Shown: positions 1-5,966 of the stretch, one piece after another | How the letters are laid out: each line of letters begins with the position of its first letter | Position numbering within the stretch: the first letter of the stretch is position 1 | DNA from: an uncultured Clostridium sp. | Lineage (GTDB): Bacteria > Bacillota > Clostridia > Lachnospirales > Lachnospiraceae | Length of the DNA stretch: 10,285 bases | Reading direction: 5' to 3' | Assembly (NCBI GenBank): GCA_958349075.1 | Contig: CATWBR010000136.1 | Location: 1-10,285 of the forward strand | Position numbers and translations under genes: made by a program | Notes under the pieces: generated by a model | The model's database searches: none | Told to the model about the DNA's origin: nothing | Seen by the model: the letters and a program-made list of their open reading frames with translations, nothing else

Positions 1-237
1 ATGGGTGATGTTATCGGTGATATCAACTCCCGTCGTGGCCGTATCGAAGGTATGGAAGATATCGGCGGCGGAAAGCTTGTAAGAGCTTACGTTCCGTTAT
101 CCGAGATGTTCGGTTACTCCACAGACTTACGTTCCAAGACACAGGGACGTGGTAACTACTCAATGTTCTTTGAGAAATACGAGCAGGTACCGAAGAGCGT
201 TCAGGAGAAAGTACTGGCTGCAAAGACAGACAAATAA
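1..237 (+). CDS. fusA: Elongation factor G, C-terminal fragment (cut by window start)
   Basis: This is the last 78 codons of the gene for translation elongation factor G, the cytosolic GTPase that drives ribosomal translocation after peptide bond formation. The visible part covers the end of domain IV and domain V: it opens with a [18 protein letters not shown] stretch and continues through [21 protein letters not shown], which is highly conserved in bacterial EF-G, ending in a Lys-rich tail with TAA at 235-237. The in-frame ATG at position 1 is an internal methionine, not the start; the GTPase domain lies upstream of the window. The gene is followed after 159 bp by tuf in the same direction, the usual end of the bacterial str operon. 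Codon use is that of a highly expressed gene. Identification is firm; only the fragment's completeness is limited. Confidence 0.97.
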   Translation: MGDVIGDINSRRGRIEGMEDIGGGKLVRAYVPLSEMFGYSTDLRSKTQGRGNYSMFFEKYEQVPKSVQEKVLAAKTDK

Positions 238-258
238 GAGAGAAACAAATCGTTGTAA

Positions 259-292
259 ACTTTCCAGGCAGTGAAGAAACTGCCCGGAAAGT
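259..292 (+). other. Hairpin in the fusA–tuf spacer (attenuator or processing site)
   Basis: A 14-bp stem (259-272 with 279-292, one mismatch) encloses the six-base loop GAAGAA. It begins 21 bases after the fusA stop. The stem is followed by AAATAATA rather than a run of T, so it is not a classic intrinsic terminator. It could protect the 3' end of the upstream str mRNA, mark an RNase cleavage site, or weaken read-through into tuf. Its position just ahead of a separate tuf promoter fits partial uncoupling of the two genes. The function is inferred. Confidence 0.6.
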
Positions 293-303
293 AAATAATA
301 GGC

Positions 304-332
304 TTGAAAAACATGCTCTGATCGAATATAAT
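304..332 (+). promoter_or_regulatory. Sigma-A type promoter of tuf
   Basis: TTGAAA at 304-309 and a perfect TATAAT at 327-332 are separated by 17 bp, the optimal spacing for the housekeeping sigma factor. The predicted start at about 338-340 gives a leader of nearly 60 bases before the tuf ATG. The near-consensus boxes indicate that tuf can be transcribed on its own at a high rate in addition to read-through from fusA. Confidence 0.85.
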
Positions 333-396
333 TAGAGACAGCCTAACATAAATTATGAAGCCCCTGATGGGTGCAAATTAAGGAGGACGTTATAAA

Positions 397-1590
397 ATGG
401 CAAAAGCAAAGTTTGAAAGAAACAAAACGCATTGTAACATTGGTACCATCGGACACGTTGACCATGGTAAAACAACATTAACAGCCGCTATCACAAAAAC
501 TCTTCATGAGAGATTAGGTACTGGTGAGGCTGTTGCATTTGAGAACATTGATAAAGCTCCGGAAGAGAGAGAGCGTGGAATCACTATCTCTACATCTCAC
601 GTTGAGTATGAGACAGAGAACAGACATTACGCACACGTTGACTGCCCAGGCCATGCTGACTATGTAAAGAACATGATCACTGGTGCTGCACAGATGGACG
701 GCGCTATCCTCGTAGTAGCTGCTACCGATGGTGTTATGGCTCAGACAAGAGAGCATATCCTTCTTTCCCGTCAGGTAGGCGTTCCTTACATCGTAGTATT
801 CATGAACAAGTGTGATATGGTTGACGATCCAGAGCTTCTTGAATTAGTAGAGATGGAGATCCGTGAGCTTCTTAGCGAGTACGAATTCCCAGGCGATGAC
901 ACACCAATCGTTCAGGGTTCTGCTTTAAAGGCTCTTGAAGATCCTACAAGCGAGTGGGGCGACAAAGTTCTTGAACTTATGGCTGCAGTTGACAGCTATG
1001 TTCCGGATCCAGTTCGTGAAACAGACAAACCTTTCCTTATGCCAGTAGAGGACGTATTCTCCATCACAGGTCGTGGTACAGTTGCTACAGGCCGTGTTGA
1101 GCGTGGTACACTTCATGTATCTGATGAAGTTGAAATCATCGGTATCTCTGAAGAAGTTCGTAAAGTAGTTGTAACTGGTATCGAGATGTTCCGTAAACTC
1201 CTTGATGAGGCTCAGGCTGGTGATAACATCGGTGCTCTTCTTCGTGGTGTTCAGAGAACAGAGATCCAGAGAGGTCAGTGTCTCGTTAAACCAGGTTCTG
1301 TAAAATGCCATAAGAAATTTACAGCTCAGGTTTACGTTCTGACAAAAGACGAGGGTGGCCGTCATACACCATTCTTCAACAACTACCGTCCACAGTTCTA
1401 CTTCAGAACAACTGACGTAACTGGCGTTTGCGAGTTACCAGCTGGTACTGAAATGTGTATGCCTGGCGATAACGTAGAAATGACTGTTGAACTGATCCAT
1501 CCAGTAGCTATGGAGCAGGGACTTCGTTTCGCTATCCGTGAAGGCGGACGTACAGTTGGTTCAGGTAGAGTAGTTTCTATCATCGAATAA
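397..1590 (+). CDS. tuf: Elongation factor Tu
   Basis: EF-Tu is the cytosolic GTPase that carries aminoacyl-tRNA to the ribosomal A site. The 397-residue protein is full length. Seen in order: the P-loop GHVDHGKT at residues 19-26, switch I ending in RGITIS near 60-65, DCPGH at 82-86 (His86 is the catalytic histidine equivalent to E. coli His84), the guanine-specificity motif NKCD at 137-140 and SAL at 175-177, then beta-barrel domains II and III with the FRTTDVTG and [11 protein letters not shown] signatures. The ATG at 397 is fixed by AGGAGG at 381-386, ten bases upstream. The gene has its own strong promoter and a terminated 3' region. Codon use is biased as expected for one of the most abundant proteins. 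The S10 operon does not follow it here, so the str block ends with tuf. Confidence 0.99.
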   Translation: MAKAKFERNKTHCNIGTIGHVDHGKTTLTAAITKTLHERLGTGEAVAFENIDKAPEERERGITISTSHVEYETENRHYAHVDCPGHADYVKNMITGAAQMDGAILVVAATDGVMAQTREHILLSRQVGVPYIVVFMNKCDMVDDPELLELVEMEIRELLSEYEFPGDDTPIVQGSALKALEDPTSEWGDKVLELMAAVDSYVPDPVRETDKPFLMPVEDVFSITGRGTVATGRVERGTLHVSDEVEIIGISEEVRKVVVTGIEMFRKLLDEAQAGDNIGALLRGVQRTEIQRGQCLVKPGSVKCHKKFTAQVYVLTKDEGGRHTPFFNNYRPQFYFRTTDVTGVCELPAGTEMCMPGDNVEMTVELIHPVAMEQGLRFAIREGGRTVGSGRVVSIIE

Positions 1591-1594
1591 TGAT

Positions 1595-1726
1595 CGGTTA
1601 TAAAACCGAGGTGCGATAAAATTAACTGAGCGGAATCCGGGAGGGAGCTTGCTCATTCCCGGATGCAGTTCAGTTGATTTTATCATGGCACCGCCCCTAT
1701 ATATAATTCCGTACCTCAACAGGTAC
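1595..1726 (+). other. Folded 3' region of tuf: three successive inverted repeats
   Basis: Three hairpins stand between the tuf stop and its terminator. The first (1595-1608) has the stem CGGTT/AACCG. The second is a large near-palindrome at 1610-1692: an outer 5-bp clamp GGTGC/GCACC, a three-base bulge at 1685-1687, a 17-bp stem (1615-1631 with 1668-1684, two G-T pairs), a small internal loop, an 8-bp stem ATCCGGGA/TCCCGGAT (1635-1642 with 1657-1664), and a CTTG tetraloop at 1648-1651. The third (1711-1726) is GTACCT-CAAC-AGGTAC. None is followed directly by a T-run. It may be a stabilising 3' UTR, a processed small RNA or a miniature palindromic insertion. I do not recognise it as a known RNA family. 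Confidence 0.6.
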
Positions 1727-1746
1727 ATTATGTCCAAGCGTAAGAT

Positions 1747-1777
1747 AACCCGGAAAACTTCTGTTTTCCGGGTTTTT
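1747..1777 (+). terminator. Intrinsic terminator of tuf
   Basis: A perfect 12-bp stem, AACCCGGAAAAC at 1747-1758 with GTTTTCCGGGTT at 1763-1774, closes the loop TTCT and runs into TTTTT. This is a textbook plus-strand rho-independent terminator. On the minus strand the hairpin is not followed by a T-run, so it is probably not efficient for the convergent regulator gene. Confidence 0.93.
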
Positions 1778-1859
1778 CTGTTCTCCAAATCTTCAATTAT
1801 TCAACCGTTTCCGCATAACTGCCCCTGATGCCTTAATCCTCACCCCTTCCTCACTCCTT

Positions 1860-3011
1860 CTATTTCTCGGAAAATTTCTCCACATTGCGCGCCTTAAGCG
1901 CCAGTGCAACCTGTTCAATAAATTTGTAATGGGAATGTTCCATACCCAGCAGGCTTTTTGCCTTGTTAATCCGGAACCGGATTGTGTTTTCGTGCTGTTT
2001 CATCCTGGCGGCGGCCGCCTTATAGTCGCCGTCACAGGAGAGATAAGTCTCGATTGTATCTATCAAATCCACATTATGGCGTTTTTCATACTCAATCAGG
2101 GGATCCAGCGTCATCATATAAAATTTCTTTAAAGCCGCATTGTCATGGACCGCCATCAGCAGATTATAAATATGCAGATCATCGAAATAAGTGATATTCT
2201 GTTTGAGCATCATACCGATCTTCAGGGAGGAGCAGGCCTGGCGGATACTCTGCTGGAAATCGGAGGCGTTCTCAAATGGACCGCTGATACCGACAAAATA
2301 TCCGGCGCAGTAGTAGGCAGAGAGCTTCCTGATTCCGGGCAAAGCGGCCTCAAACTCCGTGTGTTCCTGATAATTAAAGACGAGAAAACCTCCGCTCTGG
2401 TACCGCCTGAGACGAAGCTGGTACTGTGTCTTTAAATCGGACTGAAGGCTGTAGAACCTGCGGCTGTTTAACTCCGGAAGATGAAAACACAGGGCAATAT
2501 ATTCCCTTTTAAACATCGGGTTTACATACTTCCCGATTTCCAGGATTTCAGGGAGGGAGAGAGTTTCATAAAGCAGCCGGTTCAGTTTATTTTCAAAGAA
2601 AAGTTCCGACTGTTCCGTCATCAGAAGCTCCGAGATATCACGTATCAAATCGCCATAGGGGACATTGCTGCTGATTTTAATAACAGGATAACGATTTTTT
2701 TCTGTCAGATCCAGGATGTTTTCGGGAAACTCCGGCAGATATTCATTCGTCACAAGACAGCAGGAGCTGCCGCTTGTCACATAAAAATAAAAGGTATCAT
2801 ACAATTCCTTTTCATCGTCCTTCACCGAATACAGGCTTCTGATGTACAGATCCCCTTTTAGTGCCAGGCTGTATTCCAGGTCATTAAACTGAATGGGGCA
2901 ATCGGTAAAGTTAACCCTTGTCACCTCACGATCCAGGCCGTCTGCGCCGGAAATTATTTCCGAGTCTTTTAACAGACTCAATTCCAGAATATCACGAACT
3001 GTTATACTCAT
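1860..3011 (-). CDS. PucR-family transcriptional regulator
   Basis: This is a predicted cytosolic DNA-binding regulator of the PucR/CdaR-like group, whose studied members control purine, ureide or sugar-acid catabolism, often as activators. The N-terminal ~135 residues match a PucR sensory domain (opening SITVRDILELSLLKDSEIISG). A middle GGDEF-like region follows at roughly 165-270, and a C-terminal PucR-type helix-turn-helix at about 314-355 contains DYKAAAARMKQHENTIRFRINKA-like residues. An ATG six codons upstream (3027-3029) is in frame but lacks a ribosome site. The ATG at 3009-3011 has GGGGG six bases before it, so I prefer that start, giving 383 residues. It is divergent from the DUF917 and permease genes, which it most likely controls. 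A minus-strand TATAAT at 3058-3063 may drive it. The effector is unknown. Confidence 0.9.
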   Translation of the reverse strand: MSITVRDILELSLLKDSEIISGADGLDREVTRVNFTDCPIQFNDLEYSLALKGDLYIRSLYSVKDDEKELYDTFYFYVTSGSSCCLVTNEYLPEFPENILDLTEKNRYPVIKISSNVPYGDLIRDISELLMTEQSELFFENKLNRLLYETLSLPEILEIGKYVNPMFKREYIALCFHLPELNSRRFYSLQSDLKTQYQLRLRRYQSGGFLVFNYQEHTEFEAALPGIRKLSAYYCAGYFVGISGPFENASDFQQSIRQACSSLKIGMMLKQNITYFDDLHIYNLLMAVHDNAALKKFYMMTLDPLIEYEKRHNVDLIDTIETYLSCDGDYKAAAARMKQHENTIRFRINKAKSLLGMEHSHYKFIEQVALALKARNVEKFSEK

Positions 3012-3057
3012 TGCAATCCCCCGTTCCATGCTCGGTCATCATATACATTCTGTCACC

Positions 3058-3063
3058 ATTATA
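3058..3063 (-). promoter_or_regulatory. Candidate -10 box of the PucR-type regulator gene
   Basis: Read on the minus strand, 3063-3058 is a perfect TATAAT. The candidate -35 at optimal spacing (TGGTTT, 3081-3086) is poor; a better TTTACA at 3078-3083 lies only 14 bp away. A start near 3051 would give a leader of about 40 bases before the preferred ATG. A weak -35 would suit a regulated or self-regulated gene. Confidence 0.45.
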
Positions 3064-3101
3064 CATGAAAAACAGGATGTAAACCAGAGCACAGGGCACG
3101 C

Positions 3102-3118
3102 ATTGTGAAATTTACAAT
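3102..3118. promoter_or_regulatory. Dyad ATTGT-N7-ACAAT, candidate regulator site
   Basis: ATTGTGAAATTTACAAT is a 17-bp imperfect palindrome with perfect five-base arms and further symmetry inside. It lies between the divergent PucR-type and DUF917 genes. Its centre (3110) is about 48 bases upstream of the start predicted from the TATAAT at 3146-3151, a typical activator position. Assigning it to the neighbouring PucR-type protein is inference from location. Confidence 0.5.
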
Positions 3119-3141
3119 AAAATTTCGGTAGATCTTGTACT

Positions 3142-3158
3142 GCACTATAATGAAGTGC
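3142..3158. promoter_or_regulatory. Dyad GCACT-N7-AGTGC overlapping a -10 box
   Basis: Perfect five-base arms, GCACT at 3142-3146 and AGTGC at 3154-3158, flank seven bases and cover the TATAAT at 3146-3151. The arm-gap-arm geometry equals that of the dyad at 3102-3118, and the two centres are 40 bp apart (about four helical turns). It could be a second regulator site or a small hairpin at the mRNA start. Confidence 0.4.
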
Positions 3159-3178
3159 TAAAGGATGGCTGGTATACT
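3146..3178 (+). promoter_or_regulatory. Candidate promoters of the DUF917–permease operon
   Basis: Two -10 candidates are visible. TATAAT at 3146-3151 is perfect but has only TTTCGG (3123-3128) at 17-bp spacing as its -35. TGGTATACT at 3170-3178 is an extended -10 with no good -35. The weak -35 elements suggest dependence on an activator, in line with the divergent PucR-type regulator. Sequence alone does not decide between them. Confidence 0.45.
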
Positions 3179-3188
3179 GATATCATCA

Positions 3189-3256
3189 ATGGAAGTCATT
3201 TGATGAGAGATAAAGAGTAAATGAAGAGAGAAGAGTAAATGAAAACGGAGGGGTAA
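3189..3256 (+). other. Leader with a chain of four tiny ORFs
   Basis: Four consecutive start-to-stop units precede the DUF917 gene: MEVI at 3189-3203, MRDKE at 3203-3220, MKREE at 3221-3238 and MKTEG at 3239-3256. The first two overlap as TGATG, and the others abut directly as TAAATG. The last three are exactly 18 bp long and share one reading frame with the main ATG at 3260. AAGAGTAAATGAA occurs exactly twice (3213-3225 and 3231-3243). Each unit has a purine-rich stretch before the next ATG. They may be slippage copies of the ribosome-site and start region or a coupled leader. Translation is not shown. Confidence 0.45.
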
Positions 3257-3259
3257 GAA

Positions 3260-4339
3260 ATGAGAAAACTGGATTATCAGGAAGTAAATGATATCCTGAC
3301 AGGATGTACAATTCTGGGTACCGGGGGAGGAGGTTCACTGCAGAGCGGAATTGAGGCGGTGGAGAAAGAATTTAACAACGGAAAAGAATTCAGGCTGCTG
3401 GAATTTGGAGAGATTGAGGATGAGGCATGGTTTGCCAATCCCTACTTCTGCGGCTCAATCATGCCGGAAGGGCAGGAGGTGGAGATAACCGGTGAGGAGA
3501 TTCCGGCCGCGGTGACGGCTCTTGAGGCTCATATGGGAGTTACTTTTGACGGCCTTGTCTCAATTGAGTACGGCGGGGGAAATACCGGTGAGGCGATGGC
3601 TGCCGCCGCCCATCTTGGAAAATATATGGTGGATGCGGATGCCGCCGGCCGCGCAGTGCCGGAACTTCAGTTTTCCACTTACTATGTGACGGAACAGCCT
3701 ATCACGCCGTTTTCGGTCACAACGCAGTACGGAGATGTTGTGATTGTAAAACAGGTGGAGAGCGATGCCAGGGCGGAAGCGCTGTCCCGCTTTATGGCGG
3801 TCGGCTCCAATAACCTGGTGGGAATGGCGGATCACCCAATCCGCGGAAGGGAACTGAAAGATTCGGTCGTGCCGTCGGCGCTCACCTATGCGGAGAAGGT
3901 AGGAAAGGCCAGAAGACAGGCCTGCGAGGAGGGAAGGGACCCTGTCGCAGCCATCCTGGACGCTGCGGAGGGCAGGCTCCTCTTTGAGGGAACCGTGACA
4001 GGGAAAACTGCCTGGGAAATCAAAGACGGCTTTACCCTTGGCGATATTTACCTCCGGGGACAGGGAAGTTTTGGTAATTCCATGGGAAGAGTTTGGTATA
4101 AGAACGAAAATATGGTATTCTGGATAGATGAAGAGGTGAGGCTGACCTGTCCTGATTTGATTTGTATTGTAGAGAAGAAAACGGGGATGCCGGTCACAAA
4201 TCCTAACTGCAGCGAGGGAATGGAACTGTGTGTGCTGGGCTTTAAGTGCCACAGTCTGTGGAGGAGAGACAGAGGAATGGAAATCCTGAATCCGCGCTTT
4301 TTCGGATTTGATATGGACTGCCGGTTCCTGGATGACTGA
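3260..4339 (+). CDS. DUF917 / S-methyl-thiohydantoin desulfurase-family protein
   Basis: This 359-residue protein matches the DUF917 family in length and layout, now also named after S-methyl thiohydantoin desulfurase. Family members often sit beside hydantoinase/oxoprolinase or NCS1-permease genes. Visible family signatures are the glycine-rich GTGGGGS at residues 20-26, IEYGGGNT at 102-109 and DADAAGRAVPELQ at 125-137. A beta-rich C-terminal half follows from about 235. There is no signal peptide, so it is predicted cytosolic. The ATG is supported by GGAGGGG at 3247-3253, six bases upstream. The permease gene follows after 15 bp, so the two are cotranscribed. No hydantoinase lies alongside. 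The reaction here is not established; conversion of a small cyclic amide or thioamide imported by the permease is an inference. Confidence 0.9.
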   Translation: MRKLDYQEVNDILTGCTILGTGGGGSLQSGIEAVEKEFNNGKEFRLLEFGEIEDEAWFANPYFCGSIMPEGQEVEITGEEIPAAVTALEAHMGVTFDGLVSIEYGGGNTGEAMAAAAHLGKYMVDADAAGRAVPELQFSTYYVTEQPITPFSVTTQYGDVVIVKQVESDARAEALSRFMAVGSNNLVGMADHPIRGRELKDSVVPSALTYAEKVGKARRQACEEGRDPVAAILDAAEGRLLFEGTVTGKTAWEIKDGFTLGDIYLRGQGSFGNSMGRVWYKNENMVFWIDEEVRLTCPDLICIVEKKTGMPVTNPNCSEGMELCVLGFKCHSLWRRDRGMEILNPRFFGFDMDCRFLDD

Positions 4340-4354
4340 GAGGGGGATATACGG

Positions 4355-5722
4355 ATGAGTGAAATAATCAGGGAAAATTCATTATCGGAACTATTTAACG
4401 ATTACGAGAAGACACCGGTTCCTCCTAAAGCCAGGCAGACCTGGTTCGAGCAGGGAATGGTATGGCTGGGTTCCGGCTTCGGCCTTAGCGGCCTGGCAAC
4501 GGGAGGCCTCCTCGCCAACGGTTTGTCATTTAAAAACATGCTGCTTGTCAGTGTGCTCGGCTCCTTAATCATTATGGTACTTGGGATTTTAAACGCCACG
4601 GTGAGCACACATACCCATCTGTCCACCTCATTTACCGCCAGAAGGCCCTTCGGCAGACAGGGGGCAAAGATCATCGGCATCATCCTGTGCTTCTCCAACT
4701 TTGGCTGGTATGCCTTTCAGGCGGATTTGTTCGGCAATACGGTTTCATCCATTATCAGGGAAGTGAAGGGAACTGCAATCAATCCCGTCATTTTTACGAT
4801 TATCGGCGGGCTGGCCATGTCCCTGACCGCCATCATGGGCTTTAAGGCGATTAAAAAGCTGAGTGAAATCGGGCTTCCGCTTTTATTCGTATTATGTATC
4901 ATCGCCGTATGGAAGACGGCCGGGATTGTCCCGATGAACAGCATCATTGAGGCTGGTCCCGTTGGGGAGCCGATCACAATTCCGATGGGGATCTCCATTG
5001 TAGTGGGAAGCTTTGCGGTAGGAATTGCGATGATAGGTGACTTCAGCCGTTTCTCCACCACGAAGAAGGACTGTGCGATCGGAGTGAGCATCGGCCATTT
5101 CTGGGGATATATTCCGGTGCTGATGTGCGGAGCTTTTTTCAACTACGCCTTCCATAACTGGAATATCGTTGAGATAATGATAGAGTCCCTGGGACTGGGG
5201 TTCTTCGGCGCGGTTGTGCTGATTATCGGCCAGTGGACCACCAATGACAACAATCTGTACACAAGCGTTCTTGGGCTGATGAATACGCTGGACGGCGTGG
5301 TGAAAATTTCCCGTATGAAGCTGACCTTTATTGTGGGCATTATCAGCACAATGATTGCCGGTCTGGGCGTATACAAATACTTTGTAACCTTTTTAAGCCT
5401 GCTGGGCGTATTCATTGCTCCGATTACGGGTATCCTGATAGCCGACTTCTATCTGTGCAACAGAAAGAGCTATGACAAGGAAGGCGACGGCGGTGTGGAG
5501 GGCTGCAAATACGGCGCGCTGGCCTCCTGGGCGATTGCATCCTTTGTAGGAATAACAATGACGGCAAAACCGGTGGGGCTTGGCTGGTTTACATCCTTTG
5601 GCGATATCATTCCAACGCCGATTGTCTGTATTATGGTTGCAGTTCTCTGCTACTGTGCGGCGGAAAAGATTTCTGTTAAACAACGGGGGACATTGCAGGA
5701 CATATCGCCGGTGAAAGAATAG
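4355..5722 (+). CDS. NCS1-family permease (CodB/cytosine-type)
   Basis: This is a 455-residue integral inner-membrane protein of the nucleobase:cation symporter-1 family, which imports cytosine, allantoin, hydantoins and related compounds with Na+ or H+. About twelve hydrophobic segments lie between residues 35 and 435. Typical marks are the N-terminal WFEQGMVWLGSGFGLSG, SFTARRPFG at 92-100, FGWYAFQADLFG at 116-127, GDFSRF at 228-233, QWTTNDNNLYT at 293-303 and IADFYL at 362-367. AGGGGGAT at 4341-4348 supports the ATG at 4355, and the spacing to the DUF917 stop is 15 bp, so the pair forms an operon. The substrate cannot be read from sequence; cytosine is possible, but the DUF917 neighbour points to a ring compound such as a hydantoin. 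The reading frame continues as a Lys-rich remnant past the stop (see 5738-5872). Confidence 0.92.
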   Translation: MSEIIRENSLSELFNDYEKTPVPPKARQTWFEQGMVWLGSGFGLSGLATGGLLANGLSFKNMLLVSVLGSLIIMVLGILNATVSTHTHLSTSFTARRPFGRQGAKIIGIILCFSNFGWYAFQADLFGNTVSSIIREVKGTAINPVIFTIIGGLAMSLTAIMGFKAIKKLSEIGLPLLFVLCIIAVWKTAGIVPMNSIIEAGPVGEPITIPMGISIVVGSFAVGIAMIGDFSRFSTTKKDCAIGVSIGHFWGYIPVLMCGAFFNYAFHNWNIVEIMIESLGLGFFGAVVLIIGQWTTNDNNLYTSVLGLMNTLDGVVKISRMKLTFIVGIISTMIAGLGVYKYFVTFLSLLGVFIAPITGILIADFYLCNRKSYDKEGDGGVEGCKYGALASWAIASFVGITMTAKPVGLGWFTSFGDIIPTPIVCIMVAVLCYCAAEKISVKQRGTLQDISPVKE

Positions 5723-5737
5723 CGGTATCGATAATAA

Positions 5738-5872
5738 AGCAGTACCGGTAAAAAGGTAGTACCGGTAAAAGAAGTTGTACCAATCAAGGAACCGGGGAAA
5801 GCCGGGGTAAGAAAGAAGAAAAAGAGTACCGTTAAGACGGTTCATAAAAATAGTGGGAAGACGGTATTATAA
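5738..5872 (+). pseudogene. Possible cut-off C-terminal tail of the permease (in-frame remnant)
   Basis: After the permease stop (TAG 5720-5722) the same frame meets two more stops (TAA 5732-5734 and 5735-5737) and then stays open for 44 codons to TAA at 5870-5872. The translation is Lys/Val/Pro-rich and repeats the last residues of the permease: SPVKE at its end, then VPVKE and VPIKE (near 5759-5791). At DNA level AGTACCGGTAAAA occurs twice (5741-5753 and 5758-5770). No start codon with a ribosome site is present. It may be an old tail removed by nonsense mutations, or a low-complexity spacer that is open by chance. Confidence 0.3.
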
Positions 5873-5918
5873 GACCCAGCAGAAGTTTAAACGCTTCTGC
5901 TGGGTCTTGCAATACCGT
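5861..5918. terminator. Long hairpin terminator between convergent genes
   Basis: A perfect 15-bp stem (5871-5885 with 5894-5908) closes the loop TTTAAACG. It is extended outward by an 8-bp stem, ACGGTATT at 5861-5868 with AATACCGT at 5911-5918, across a two-base near-match. The plus strand then has GTTTT at 5921-5925, and the minus strand reaches a TTTTT tract (5846-5850 on plus) some way after the stem. It lies between the permease (plus) and LacI-type (minus) genes and probably ends both transcripts, though neither T-run is ideal. Confidence 0.75.
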
Positions 5919-5966
5919 TAGTTTTATCAGTTTTGGGAGAATCTTATTCGGGAACATCCTGCGTCA

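Noticed and set aside
925..1365. Long open frame on the minus strand inside tuf (146 codons)
   Set aside because: It is the shadow of the highly biased tuf codon use, has no ribosome site and its translation resembles no protein family.
3012..3029. Six-codon longer start for the PucR-type regulator (ATG at 3027-3029)
   Set aside because: No ribosome site precedes it, while the ATG at 3009-3011 has GGGGG at six bases and starts the conserved SITVRDIL segment.
3560..4252. 230-codon open frame on the minus strand inside the DUF917 gene
   Set aside because: It lies wholly within a well-supported family gene; its composition is rich in His, Arg and Ser with no domain pattern, and no promoter or ribosome site was seen.
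5741..5770. Repeated TACCGGTA palindromes as operators
   Set aside because: They lie after the permease stop, away from any promoter, and are better explained by the 13-base direct repeat in the coding-like remnant.
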